Shown here piece after piece: positions 21,457-32,934 of a stretch of DNA of 64,000 bases (its first letter is position 1; every line of letters starts with the position of its first letter). Made by a program: the position numbers and the translations under genes. Location: positions 6,061,001 to 6,125,000 of the forward strand of contig OX352764.1 in assembly GCA_947095585.1 (NCBI GenBank), written 5' to 3'. Below the pieces are notes generated by a model. It was not told where the DNA came from. It saw only the letters and a list, made by a program, of their open reading frames with translations, and searched no databases. The stretch is from Nephrocerus scutellatus. Lineage: Eukaryota; Arthropoda; Insecta; Diptera; Pipunculidae.

Positions 21457-22429
21457 CTGCAAGAAACAACAAAAAAAAAACAAAGAATGAAAAAGAGACA
21501 GTTAGTTGCGAATCAATGACGATGGTGGCAAAGTTCAAATTAACCCAAACCCAATCGATCTTCGAGCATCTTAATGACTCAATTTGTCGGCAGGAGGTGT
21601 TTCCCGCCGACTCGCGTTCAAGTGTCTCCTTCGGCTGATCACAGAGATAACAGAGAGCTGTGAGCCATGTGACGATGAAGTCACTGAAGCCGAACAGCTT
21701 GAGCTGATCTTAATTATGAGATCACGTTATAGGGTAAGAGAGACTGATTGAATTTTGCGCCATCGCCTCCGGTATTCAGATGAACCAACTGCGATTATTG
21801 CCCCCGGCTAATGGCGATGGTGTCATTTTATTATTTCCAGTAGCCGCACTATGGCTATGGCGTAATAATAAAAACATAATTATCCCAAATACAATCAGTT
21901 GGACAAATCATCAGACACACTGACTCCACTCATATGTGTGCCGCTCCATGCAGATAATAAATAGCGTGGGGGCGCAACGCCGGTGGCAATTTTCTCCGAA
22001 CTCCATTGATCGCTATTCATAGATTTTCACATTTAGCTTGAACGCGTCTTGGCCACATTATTACCACATCTTAGAAGGAAAGGAGTTAGGTGTTGTTCAT
22101 TATCGTGCGCATTGACGATGCGACGAACTTGACTCATGACTGGGTGTGATGCGGGGGGCGAGTGAATTAAATGAAACGACCGACGCGGCAGGTGCCGTGT
22201 GAATGAATGTGTTTTGTGAGTGGAGGGGAATACATTTGTGAGCTCAACTTGAAGTCAAATCGATCGATCGATCTAAACGGTGATGGAGTTGTTCACTTGT
22301 GTGCGGATGCAGTGGATGCACAAATTGCATTTTGGATTGCGTTAACATCTTTGAGTCATTTGCCATGGAGAGAAGATCTATTAGGCGAAGGCTCTATATC
22401 TGCTATATACTTACAACTACTTGCAGTCT
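21457..22429. other. 5' intron/leader and upstream region of the secreted-protein gene
   Basis: On the minus strand a CTATTTATTA element (about 21,955-21,965) followed by a TCAGTG initiator-like motif about 40 bp downstream could be the promoter, but the spacing is long. The first exon and its donor are not defined. The region is less AT-rich than its surroundings and has no repeats. Confidence 0.3.
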
Positions 22430-23260
22430 TAAAATGATTGTTTGAAAATCTACAAGAAATCTATCAAAGAAGCCAAGAAGCATTCTTGGATGGAACTTGA
22501 ATTGAAATCAGTAAGTATTCTACCAGAATTTGCATGGAAACTAACCCGTTTTGTATCATAATGGACCATTGCTGTTCTACTGACAGCCACAGCCACCTTA
22601 ATCTCACCTGTCCGACTTTCATCAAGAATGCTACAGAAGTCATATTGGAGATATCGACTTGTTGGGTATCAGAAGTTGTCGTTTTACTATGTTATGTTCC
22701 CCGTAGCTGGAGAAAATTGTGGATGGGCTAAATCCGTAAAGCAGTAAGAAGAGGCTAGCGAAAGCTTTCACGCCACTCTTTACCTAATACTAGTTCTTGT
22801 TTAAAGCTTTGAAGAGCTTACCGTATCAAATAACATCTCAGCGCGCATACCTCAAGGGTAGGCCCAAGAAAACGACCATCGATTAGGTAGTGCTTACGAT
22901 TGAGCACTCGATCAACCACAAACAGTATACTTTCCTCGATATTGAAGGTTGACTTGGTCCCTGACGTTGTTTATTTTGCCAGTATATATTTGGCGTTGTA
23001 CTGGAAAGTACGTCAACGTCAAGAAGTCACAGACCCACCATATTTTTATACCATATTTGGCATTCCATTCGCGTATATTTGCGTCCGCTGTACCCGAACT
23101 GCTATAACGCACTCATAGAGCCGATAATGGGTTCGCAAATTAAAAACATCCCTTACGAGTGCGGCCTTCCAATCTGCCTTGCGTACAGATCTGGTTGCAT
23201 GCCCATCAAAGCGTATGAATTACAAAATATCTATGAACCTATTATTCCAGAGTTCTGAAA
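22430..23260 (+). mobile_element. LINE remnant (pre-RT and RT), heavily decayed
   Basis: Plus-strand pieces in broken frames: IYKKSIKEAKKHSWMELE (about 22,450-22,505), WRKLW (damaged PxxWR motif, about 22,705), and EHSINHKQYTFLDIEG (22,898-22,945, RT motif A region). These match the order of the 5' RT region in Jockey/I/LOA-type elements. No intact domain remains. Confidence 0.65.
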
Positions 23261-23705
23261 CTTTCCCAACATATTACAAGCGAATTTCCTAAACTGAGAA
23301 TTCGTTACCGTAATTGGATTTTTAATCCGCGCCTGCTTATGGGGATTTTAGACATTCCATTGAGCATTCCTGGCTTCAGCTTATTTTTTCGAATATCGGC
23401 ATATTAGGTGTCTTATAGCTGAACTCATGATGCATCCGAATGTATCAACCTTATTCAGATTTTCTTCCTGAATAGGCAACGTCTCTAATCAAAAAATTCG
23501 GAAGGACTGACTTATTTGTCTTTCGGACCACCAATATGTTCCGAACCTTATTTTTGTCCCAAACACACGACACACAGGAGCGACACGATACGGTGGTAGT
23601 CCGGGTGGGTATGGGTAAACAACCTAGTCAAAAATCTCTGGTAAAGCGAAGGTTAAATCAAAATTATAATCACCTACACACGTAAGAGTATATTTTGAGT
23701 TTTCT
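23261..23705. other. Nothing recognised
   Basis: No gene or known repeat; ends at the AAT-rich tail of the next LINE. Confidence 0.45.
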
Positions 23706-26110
23706 TTTATTATTATTATTATTATTGTTGGGTTGGCTGAAAAGCCTGGTACACTGCTACCTAGAGATCTATTGTGCATCCCAGATGATTATCACTTTAT
23801 GTGGTGGCTTAGTTCCTTAATGAATGCCATTACGTCTGACAGTTCGATTGAAGTGACATTCTGTCCTGGGACTGTGTAAGCCTTGAGGTACTTGAGTCTA
23901 TTCCTTATAAGAGCATCACACACGAACAATATGTGTTCTGGCGATTCTTTTGCCTTGTTGCAGAACCGGCAGTTGTCCGTCTGGGATTTTCCCATTTTCT
24001 ATTGTCTGTCTGTGTCTGTTGAGTGGGCCGTGTCCCGTTATGTACCAGACTAGAGATCTGAATGCATGACGGTTCAGTTTAATATGTACAATGTTGTACT
24101 TGAGAAGCCTTTTGGTATGTTTCATCCCTGTTGACGATGCCCATTCAGCTTCGATGGCATTGTTGGCCCACTCTTTAATTTTGTTTTTGAGGTGGCTAAG
24201 GGAGTAGGCAATGCTTGGTTGCGGCCCAATGAAGGTACCTTCTGCGCCTTCTCTTGCGCAGAGATCTGCTGCCTCGTTCCCTGCAATGCCTGAGTGCCCT
24301 GGGGACCACATAAGGGCGATTTTAATAGTTTTGGCCAATTGTTTTAAGTGGCAGTAGCAGCTCCACGTTGTCCTTGTGTTGAAAGTAGGACCTTTTAGTG
24401 CAAGTAGTGCGGCCTGGCTATCTGAGATCATGTAAATCTCAGTTCTTCTGTATTTCCTTTTAGTGCATTCCAAGATGCAGGCTTCAAGTGCAATTGTTTC
24501 TGCCTGGAAAACGGTTGGGGTGTTGCCTAGGGGTATTCGCAGTGTGGTTCTGGGTCCGAATACTCCTGCTCCTGTTCCTGTATCTGTTTTAGATCCATCT
24601 GTTTACCAGATGGATGCATGATGGGGGAGGTTATTGATGATATTTCCAACTTGATGACGTTCTGGAATTCTAACCAAGAAGTTCCTTTGGAAATCTGTTG
24701 TTTTCATCATTGAGTCTGATTGTAGGACAATGCCATGATCCGAGTTAATTTTGGAGATGATGTTTGTATGTCCTGGTCTATTGGATTTAACCTGGTTGTG
24801 TATATTGAGATTAGAGAGTCTTAAGCCAGCTTCTTTTTTAATGTGTATGTGAAGTGGTGTCAGTCCTATAATTTGCTCGAGGGCTGCCGTAGGGCAGGTC
24901 TTTATGGCACCTGTTGCACTAAGACAGATGAGTCTTTGTATCTTATTGAGTTTTGAGCGTGTCTTAAATTGCTCTGTTTTTGGCCACCATATCAAGGCTG
25001 CGTATGTCAGCCTAGGTCTGATAATGCTCTGGTATAGCCAAAGAGTCATTTGCGGGCTTATTCACCACGTTTTGTTGAACATGCGTTGGCATGTGAAGTA
25101 AGCTTTATTAGCTTTGTTAATAATGTACGTCATATGGGAGTTCCATGTCAGTTTTTGATCGAACATGACTCCCAGATATTTGGCCTCTGGCATTATTTGG
25201 AGGACCTTGCCTTGGAAATTTATAATGGGAAGATTTATTTTTCTCCTCTTTGTGAAGATGGTGCACACTATCTTGTCTGGGTTGACACTTAGGTTCACCT
25301 CTTTACACCAATCGTTTACTAGTTTGAGAGCAATTTGCATCCGTTCTGCTATCGTACTCTCGAATTTGCCACGGACCATAAGGACGAGGTCATCCGCATA
25401 GCCAATATTGGTAATATGATTATTCTTAAGCCTTGAGAGTAACTGGTCCATCACCAGCAGCCACAAAAGAGGTGATAGGACTCCGCCTTGTTGGCAACCT
25501 CTGGCTGCCGCTACTGTGATGGCTTCGTCGCCGAATGAGGCCCGAATTCTCCTACCCCTTAGCATGCTTATAACCCATCCTATGATTGAGGATTCTACAC
25601 CCTTGTTTCTGGCTTGTGATTGAATCACCTCGAAGTTAGTGTTGTCAAAAGCGCCTTGAATGTCTATGAAGGCACATATTAACATTTGTTTGTTCCGAAG
25701 TGTATCTTCGATTTCGTCTGTCAGCTCGTGCAGTGCAGTTTCTGTTGATTTCCCTGTCTGATATGCATGCTGGCTAAGGGGCTTAGTGGGTAAATTTGGA
25801 GTGCATTTGATTTTATGTGGTGACATAGTATCTTCTCCATGGATTTGAGTAGAAATGAAGATAGGCTGATTGGTCTGTAGGACCTTGTATCTTCGGGAGA
25901 TTTTTTACCAGCCTTTGGTAGGAAAATAACTCGCACTTCTCTCCAGCACCTTGGAACGTATTCTAGGCTATAGCTGGCTCTGTAGAGTTTCACGAGCAAA
26001 AATTCGATCTGATGGAGCCCACGTTGCATCAAAATTGGGTAGACCCCGTCACCTCCAGGGGATTTTAGTGGGCCGAATGAGTTTAGTTTAAATGCTTTTT
26101 TTTTATATCT
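23706..26110 (-). mobile_element. LINE group C, RT + RNase H, nearly intact 3' two thirds
   Basis: Minus-strand order: PRCWREVRVIFLPKAGKK and YRPISLSSFLLKSMEKIL (25,860-25,960), motif A AFIDIQGAFDNTNFEVI (about 25,630-25,680), GCQQGGVLSPLLWLLVMDQL (about 25,440-25,505), motif C GYADDLVLMVRGK (about 25,365-25,410), KYLGVMFDQKLTWNSHM, IIRPRLTYAALIWW (about 24,985-25,025). RNase H follows with TDGSKTDTGTGAGVFG (24,555-24,603), ISDSQAALLALKG and MWSPGHSGIAGNEAADLCA (about 24,255-24,315), then the Cys/His motif CRFCNKAKESPEHILFVC (about 23,925-23,975). Only about two stops (after NKTW; before TDGSKT) and a few frameshifts interrupt it. The 3' end is CCAACAAT followed by AAT repeats (23,707-23,730 on the plus strand as ATT). 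The clade resembles LOA/R1/I relatives with RNase H; I did not fix it. Confidence 0.88.
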
Positions 26111-26261
26111 ATTAAATGACTCACTAATAAGCTATGAATCACACAAAGTGTGAATTTAATATCAAAATTGTTGGACAAAAGTTAATTTAAATTTTTCGTC
26201 ATTGCAGCCGCTCCGTCACAGTGAAACCTAACGCAATTTTCCCAAGACAACTGATGCGCGA

Positions 26262-26303
26262 CCACAGTAAAATATCTTGCGACCCCTACTTTAAGTATCA
26301 CTG
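26262..26303. mobile_element. hAT-like terminal sequence
   Basis: CTTGCGACCCCTACTTTAAG then TATCACTG resembles hAT-family ends (CAGTG..TTAAAGTNGGGGTCGC in the other direction). The partner terminus was not found, so only one end is claimed. Confidence 0.4.
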
Positions 26304-27593
26304 ATCTAGTCTAGCTAATCTAGCACAGTAAAAAAAAAAATACCAATAACTGGCGACACAAACATCAACGTGAGAATTCACAACTGTAGACACAACACAC
26401 AACTTTACCACAATTTTTTTTTTTGCCCAGCACTCCCTGTATTTCTAAATCTCTGCAAATTTTGTAAATATTGGAAAAGCGTACAATGGTGCGAAGCAAA
26501 TATACGAAATACTAAAAAAAAAAATGCAGCACCGGAGTTGTTCAGGAGAAACTCGTTAATGCTGATGGTCATAAAAACTTCTGATGGTACAACAATTTTC
26601 AAATGCCAATAAAATAAAAAAAAAAAACTAACGACTTTATTGTTTATTTATTAATTATGCCAAACAATCGACTTCTAAATGCCGATTCCGATTTGAATCT
26701 TAATTATAGAACGCAGTGAGTGAACCGATGCTTAGCCTAACAGATTTTGCCAAAACCAATCCTCGTACTAATAGCAAACGCAATACTTAATACCTCTCTG
26801 TCTCTTAAGTCTCTTGCCAGCCAGTAGGATTGGCATTAACACAATTGACCAGAAACCAACTCGACCATTAGCATATGTTTTGCATTTCTAGGCCATTATG
26901 CGATTCGATTCCAGTTTTTGGGAAGCTATTTCTTTTTTCGTTTGATAAAAATTGAAAGCAGACGCAAACAAAAAGTAATCCAATTTGATGTTCATTAAAA
27001 GCGCGATGGATGAATGGATGCGACCTTCAATGGATTTTTGTGGATATTTCATAAGTCGCGGAACTACTCGGACATGACGTTGCTGTTCAAAAGCAAACTG
27101 CTGAAAGGTGGCCGATCGAATCTTTCTGTTCGATTCGATTTGATGTGACATTTGACACCATTGAACGGATTAATTTATGTGTAAGTGGCTATAACATATG
27201 TCTGACAAGATATTCATTGGCGGACACACCTCTGTCATTCACGTTAATTTTTGACTTTTAAGCGGATTTTTAGTTCGTAATTAATAGCTCATTAACTTTT
27301 AAATGCATTTAACATTTTGGAAATAAAATCTCAGGGAAACATTTCAAAAATGTGTGTCAAAATTATTTAATTGTACGAAAACATAATTAAAAAGTTCTTA
27401 ATGGTTGTTGATTTGCGAATAATCACCATTGTAAACTTCGAATAATTTTGTCATTTTGTTTGCTTGGGGGGATCCTGTGCTTGGGGATTTTGTGTTTGGG
27501 TATATAATGGAAAAGCGCATGGCTACTGAGCAGGCGTTTGTGGTTCGAATCCCTGTAATCCCAAAAGTATTTTTCACGGTGTCCACAGTGTTT
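26304..27593. other. Unique DNA, nothing firm
   Basis: No exon. A perfect box B-like GGTTCGAATCC lies at 27542-27552 behind ATGGCTACTGAGCAGG. I could not fold it into a tRNA cloverleaf, so it is probably an older tRNA-derived remnant upstream of the SINE. Confidence 0.4.
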
Positions 27594-27735
27594 CACGGTG
27601 GGTGACAGGCGTTCCGAGAGTAACAATCTTGTCACGGAAAGTTTTTTAATACGCGTTCGGATCCGGCCTTAAACTCACAACACAAATGATCGCGAGAACT
27701 TAGGCCTTGGACTGCAACGGTCTGTCGAGCCGTTG
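27594..27735 (+). mobile_element. tRNA-derived SINE, copy 2
   Basis: Shares with the other copies GTGACAGGCGTTCCGAGAG, CTTGTCACGGAAAGTTTTT, the box B-like CGTTCGGATCCGGC (27654-27667) and the 3' core AGGCCTTGGACTGCAACGG plus TCTGTCG (27702-27727). It lacks the TTGTAGGTCCCTCC segment present in copies 1, 3 and 4. Confidence 0.8.
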
Positions 27736-27918
27736 AGGATTTTGTGCTTGAGAATTTTTGGAATTTCATGTCTCTTCAGATCTGTTCAGCTGAAGGCAAA
27801 AACAATCCAATTTTTACTTATAGTACCAGATCATTCGAACGGAAATCTCTGTTACGAATCCACCGCCATTTGAAAAAAACACACCTCCCTTATTTTGTCT
27901 CAGCTGTTACAATGCATG

Positions 27919-28202
27919 TCATCGGCTCGTGAGGAGATTTTGTACGGAAGGCTGGGACTGGACCACGGTTGTATATCCAAATACGATGATGATATTACAT
28001 TTCACTGGACGTAACTCACGTCCACTCAAAATTGCCAGTTCAACGTCTTTTCGATTCGAATCTGTGATGACCCAGTTGTTGCTTGGCTTCGTCCAGTCAA
28101 TATCAAATCCCCTTCTATCTGTGTACGCCAACATTACTTCCGAGTACACCCTGCTTCAGCGAAGATTTTGGTCTTCCATTCGAGCCACTCACTATTAACG
28201 GC
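27919..28202 (-). other. Unidentified coding-like segment
   Basis: A minus-strand frame of 76 codons contains VMLAYTDRRGFDIDWTKPSN, NNWVITDSNRKDVELAILSG and RELRPVKCNI, which reads more like real protein than its surroundings. No stop-free extension, splice signal or family could be defined. It may be a relic of a transposon-encoded protein or an exon fragment. Confidence 0.3.
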
Positions 28203-28207
28203 CATTC

Positions 28208-28227
28208 TAAATTCTCTATATTAACTT
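28208..28227 (-). repeat. Shared repeat terminus
   Basis: AAGTTAATATAGAGAATTTA on the minus strand, preceded by an ACACACG stretch; identical over 20 bp to the terminus at 3242-3261. Confidence 0.65.
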
Positions 28228-28309
28228 CGTGTGTTTGAGTTCGATTTCGGTAATAAGAACTTCTGTACGGTGTGTTGGTCTGATGGAGTGCCTTAGACGA
28301 AGCAATAAA

Positions 28310-29434
28310 TCGCGACAAACTAAGCAAGGTCCAAAGATCGATGAGAGGAGCTCTTCATAGCACACCCTTCGCTGCACTAGACATACTGTTCAACCTAACA
28401 CACTTCAGCAGACAAGTTGATGCTAGCGCAGCTATTCGCCTCAACGCAACGTCCCAGTAGATAAGAAATGAATTTGGATACTCCACTAATCGGAATTAAT
28501 TCAGGGCTCAACCAGTAGATATAGATTACACCATTTCGCAACTACATTTCAATAACATCTTCCTGATCAAAATCGAAAGATGAATTAATCAGTTTTTATA
28601 CTGACGGGTCAAAAACTGATGACGGGGTAGGTGGAGGTGTTTTTTCCAAAAAGGCTAAATATAAGTCTCTCTTTCCGTGTTCCTTAACACTGCTGTGTTT
28701 TTCAAGCAGCAAACATGGCGAAGAAAGAAGTTCTGTCTTGGCTAAAGAGAAATGTCATGTCCACTAAGGATATCCGCATCTTCTCGGACAGTCAAGCAGC
28801 TTTGAGATCCATAGAATCAGTCTCTATGAAATTTATTGTACCCCTTGACTGCCGATCATCTCTCAGGGAGATAGCGGAGAAGTTCAACATTCACCTGCAT
28901 TGGGTACCGGGGCATAGGGACATTATGGGGAACTGCAGGGCCGATGAACTCGCCAAAAATGGTACTGCTCTGACCTTCTTCTTCTACCTGAAATACCGAT
29001 TGCTACATGCAAACTCATGTTAAAGCAGGATGCTACTGACAAAATCAAACTTAGATGGACAAATGGTATAACTTGTGTAGCGACAAAACAGATCTGACCA
29101 AAGCTGGATCTGAAACGCTTTAAATGTTTAATCTCTCTAAACAGAGTGCACATAAGCACTGTGATAGTGCATTTACTTGGCACTGATTTATAGGCAATGA
29201 CTTCTGCAGAAGCTGCATTGACAAGGAAGAGGAAGAGACCATTATTCACCTTCTCTGCACATACACAGATCTTTCCCTGAAGTGTAAGCTACATTTGGGA
29301 TCCTTCTACGTCTTCTACGCCTTCATTCGAAGCTCCAACTGGATCAATGAGTAGGACGAGAAATGGACCATCTATTGGTCTAAGTGGGTGGGCTTCCTGC
29401 CGACAGCCAACCCAACCTTACTTAACCTAACCTA
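28310..29434 (+). mobile_element. LINE group B, 3' half, broken
   Basis: Plus strand: the connector KVQRS..RGALHSTPFAALDI (28,325-28,390), YTDGSKTDDGVGGGVFSKK (about 28,600-28,655, RNase H start), IRIFSDSQAALRSIESVSMK (28,774-28,833), LDCRSSLREIAEKFNIHLHW then VPGHRDIMGNCRADELAKNG (28,846-28,965), and CRSCIDKEEEETIIHLLC (about 29,209-29,262). It ends with WINE-stop, a short 3' UTR and CTTAACCTAACCT (29,419-29,431). Frame breaks near 28,700 and 29,000. Confidence 0.82.
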
Positions 29435-29624
29435 TTAAGTATGTAAACTAGACTAGACTAAGATCAACGAATTATTTGTATAAATAGCCAGTTTTCGTTT
29501 AATAAATCAGAATTAGTTTCACAGTCAAAAATACAAAGTGTAATTACCTTAAACACCAGACGAATAAGACTAAGACTAAGTAACGATAAAATGTGAAGAA
29601 CCGGCGGTTTTTTGAAAACAGTGC

Positions 29625-29870
29625 ACAGGTGGTCTTAAGGGCGTCGTAAGTGGGTTCTTGAGGCCGTATTGAAAGGGTCTTGTGGTGGTCTTAGAAGATC
29701 TTAGTTTTCATAGGGTTTGGGGGAGGTTTGGGTAACGTCTTGAGGTGGTTTATGTAGAGAGTGTGTTGAAGGGGTTTTGAAATAGGTTTTGAGGTGGTCT
29801 TGAGGGGGGTCTTTAGTGGGTCCAGAGAGATTTTTTGAGGGGGTTTTTAAGGTGGGTTTTTAGGATATAA
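29625..29870 (-). repeat. CTCAAGACCCC-type array, inverted copy
   Basis: GGTCTTGAGG/TGGTTTTGAGGGGG-type repeats on the plus strand, i.e. the array family in reverse orientation. Confidence 0.8.
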
Positions 29871-31180
29871 AATATCGTTATCAAAATGATTGCACAATAT
29901 CATATTACTTATCTTATATTTGAGAAGGACAAAACAAACAAAGTCTACATTAAAGTCGGGAAAACTTAGTCGAGATGTATGTGAGGGTCGAATTCACTCA
30001 GCAGAAATCCCTTACGCTAATATGGGAGGTTGTAATGAGTCTTGCCTTCATCATCTTGTATGGAGGATTGAGAGAAGTATGATGGAGGGAAGTTGCTGAA
30101 GGCATTAAGATGAACTAACTAGAGCCTAAATATGTAGGTGGATTCATCATATGCTTTTTCATTAACAACTGCAGACGGCTAAGAATATGGACGATAAAGT
30201 GACATGTGAAGTAATGCAGTACATTCACGAACAATATATTTAGTCATACATTAAAATCCCAGTCATAGGAATACAAAACTTCCAAAACTTTCTAAAAGAA
30301 ATATAATTTCCAGATGGTTAAAACAAATAAGGAGCTATATTTAACGAGAAAAACCAAGTCTTATGGTAGGCTATCTCTAGCCATACTAGGTAGCTACACC
30401 GTTCAACCGTTCACCATTGAGGGAAACTAAATATATACCGTATTCCTTCTGAACCCGTCTTTCTTGAAGTTTCTTCCGATCAAACAGTATTATTTTGGTA
30501 GCCTAAGAAATACTTTTACTACGTCGTATTTGCTAGCTACCCCGAGCTGGTTTTGTTCTACTGGAACAAGAAATACAACTGAATATTACGGCGCTCCTCC
30601 CTCCCTTGACTGGAACGAAACTTTACCCGTTCAACTGAGGCTTCTTCAAGTGCGCGGTTCCGTCTATTGGCACACGTTCATTCCGAAACAAATAAGGATT
30701 TAGTCATTAGTAGCTGACCAAGTACATCTGTTTTGAACTCGTCTTACTTCGACCACTTCTCCGAGTCCATCTGGTTTCCAAGGATTTCTAAGTATGAAAC
30801 ATCGTTTTTATATTTAAGAACCAAAATAAACCGACAATTAAAGACAATCCAGAAAGTTAAGCCGACAACAAACATTCTTTTAATTTTTAATGCAAGAAGA
30901 AGAAGAAGAGAAGGAACCCTGAATGACTGGAGAGCGCCACCCGAGCAACCTATATTACAAGGCTTCTAAACAAATTCCATCAGTCGTTCAATCTTTGAAA
31001 AGGAAAATTGCCAATGGATGGGATGCCTCGAAAAGGATAAGAGGAAAAAACTGACAGCCAAGCTGATCTTCTACAATATTGAAATTAACTTGTCTCCACT
31101 CGAAGATTGTAACGGAACTTTATTTTACGATGAAATTTCTTCCCTCTTACCTGGGTTGCGAATCATAATAACAATAATAT
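29871..31180. other. AT-rich DNA, nothing firm
   Basis: Several short frames, none with recognisable motifs. EIPYANMGG..CNESCLHHLVWR near 30,005-30,070 could be a decayed LINE linker, but I could not place it. Confidence 0.35.
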
Positions 31181-31342
31181 TCGGCGCGACAGACCGTTGC
31201 GATCCAAGGCCTAGCTTCACGTGACCATTTGTGTTGTGCATGTATATTTTTTGACACAAATGCGAAGGGACCTACAATTTAAGGCTGGATCCAAACGGCG
31301 AATTGAGAAGCTTTCCGTGACAAGTTATTACTCTCATGTCAT
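31181..31342 (-). mobile_element. tRNA-derived SINE, copy 3
   Basis: Minus strand: GAGAGTAATAACTTGTCACG, AATTCGCCGTTTGGATCCAG (box B region), TTAAATTGTAGGTCCCTTCG, ATTTGTGTCAAAAAATATAC, AGGCCTTGGATCGCAACGG then TCTGTCGCGCCGA, and an AT-rich TATTATTGTTATTATG tail. This is the longest copy 3' of box B and shows the family end best. Confidence 0.82.
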
Positions 31343-32589
31343 GTAATTAGGAAAAGTTGTCTGACCAAATTTTTTTTGCAAAGGTCTGTAGGCAAACTAA
31401 GTTTACAGAAATGTGATTAATTTGCTTACAGTCAATCCTTGTGTTGATGCCATAGTCCGCTAGACTCCATCTCGATTTCAACCAGGAAATAGAAACTTTC
31501 AGTGAGCATGAAAAAAAAATTTGCATTCCATTTGCCATAAATTTCCATGTCACGTTTTGAGTGCGTACTACGTAACCTCTGCTGCTACCAGCTGGGAGTA
31601 TAACGAATTGAAATCGAAAGTGCACTATACACACATCACCAAAAAGCAATTACAAGGTATACCAATTCGCACGCATGCGTAAGCGTAAGCGCAACTGCTT
31701 CGCCAGCAAACAGACATAACGCATATCAGCGGTCGACTTAAATTTTCAATTTATCGCTAACAGATCCGTATCGTCGGGTGCTGAGAAAATTGCTTGCTGC
31801 GCTCTAAGGCAGACCTGCTAAGGCGTTTTCGACCAAATCGGCAAAACCTGTGGAGCAATGTATTGGGTGGGGGAACATAAATTCGAGTCGCCTGATCCGA
31901 AATTGCATGTGTGACACACAGAAAAAACATAAAACACACATCATGGTGTAATTCCGATCCAGACTATGAGCGCCACACGCATGCGCTGCAGTCGAATATG
32001 TAATTGGAATTTTGAGGAGAGTCACGTTGCAAATACTCCGGCTTAAATCAGTTTTAAAGTGCGTGTAATTGAACTTTAGCAGCGGAAAAATAGCGATTCA
32101 TTCATTGCGCAGCGCCTTTGCGCTCGCCTATGCCGCCCGCAGATCAAACGAAGATAATTGATGGATGCAAGAGCGTGAGTAATCGCTGTGTGTGAGATAT
32201 CGAGACCTGGCCAGATCGTTTGTCTCCACCAAGCAGACATAGATGGGCCTGCTGCAGCACATAGTCTCAAATGGCAGAGATCGAGTTTGCTGCGTTGCGA
32301 GTTAGTGACTGAGTGACCGAGTAAAGCGGCGTGTCTGTCGAGTAGCCGACATTAGTGCGGTCTAAACTAAAGTAACGGTTGCCGGTGGATTTTATGTCTG
32401 GGATTTTATGTGTTTATATACTGGAGGTGTTTGCCGGTGTAATAACGCACTCGTAAAGACTGTAGCTATGCGAATATTATGTCTCGTCAGAAGGCGGTTT
32501 TGATGTTGATTGCTTCTAGAGCAGGGCCGTGCGTTGTTGGTGAAATGTGAAATTTTTTGATCAAAATGTTCAAAATCCAATAGAAAGGC
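31343..32589. other. Unique, less AT-rich DNA
   Basis: No repeat families seen. Balanced composition and lack of transposons make it a candidate conserved non-coding block; no exon found. Confidence 0.4.
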
Positions 32590-32930
32590 CTATACATTTT
32601 TAAATACAACTACGACGAATACTGTAGAATAAAATTCAGCGAATATCTCAACGCACCTTGCTTCGGGTGTTCTCTGGCCAGAATGGCGAAGCCACCCATA
32701 ATTGTGTACATTGAAATCGCCCGCAATAACGATTTCAGTTTTACGATACTCGTATTTTGTGACAATTCTTAAAACTGAATCAGACAGTGCATCAAACTCG
32801 AACTGAGATGAAACACTTTCCAAGTTGGGGCTTCTATGTAAAAAGCAATAGTCATATGAGATTAAATTCTGGATTGGAACATTGCGAGTCCGCGACAAGG
32901 GAAAAATAATGGTGCCAAGTTATAACCAGG
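32590..32930 (-). mobile_element. LINE endonuclease fragment
   Basis: Minus strand: an AP-type endonuclease piece with VTKYEYRKTEIVIAGDFNVH (the conserved GDFN motif, about 32,700-32,760) and NYGWLRHSGQRTPEARCVE (about 32,650-32,700). It resembles I/Nimb/Jockey-type endonucleases, distinct from the RTE-like copies. Confidence 0.7.
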
Positions 32931-32934
32931 CAGA

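Noticed and set aside
21457..21483. Nine extra N-terminal residues (MFFFCCFLQ) of the secreted protein
   Set aside because: They translate the pyrimidine tract and CAG of a splice acceptor; the ATG at 21456 gives a better signal peptide.
27500..27560. Possible tRNA gene around the perfect GGTTCGAATCC at 27,542
   Set aside because: T-stem pairs poorly and no acceptor or anticodon stem closes; box A to box B distance is too short.
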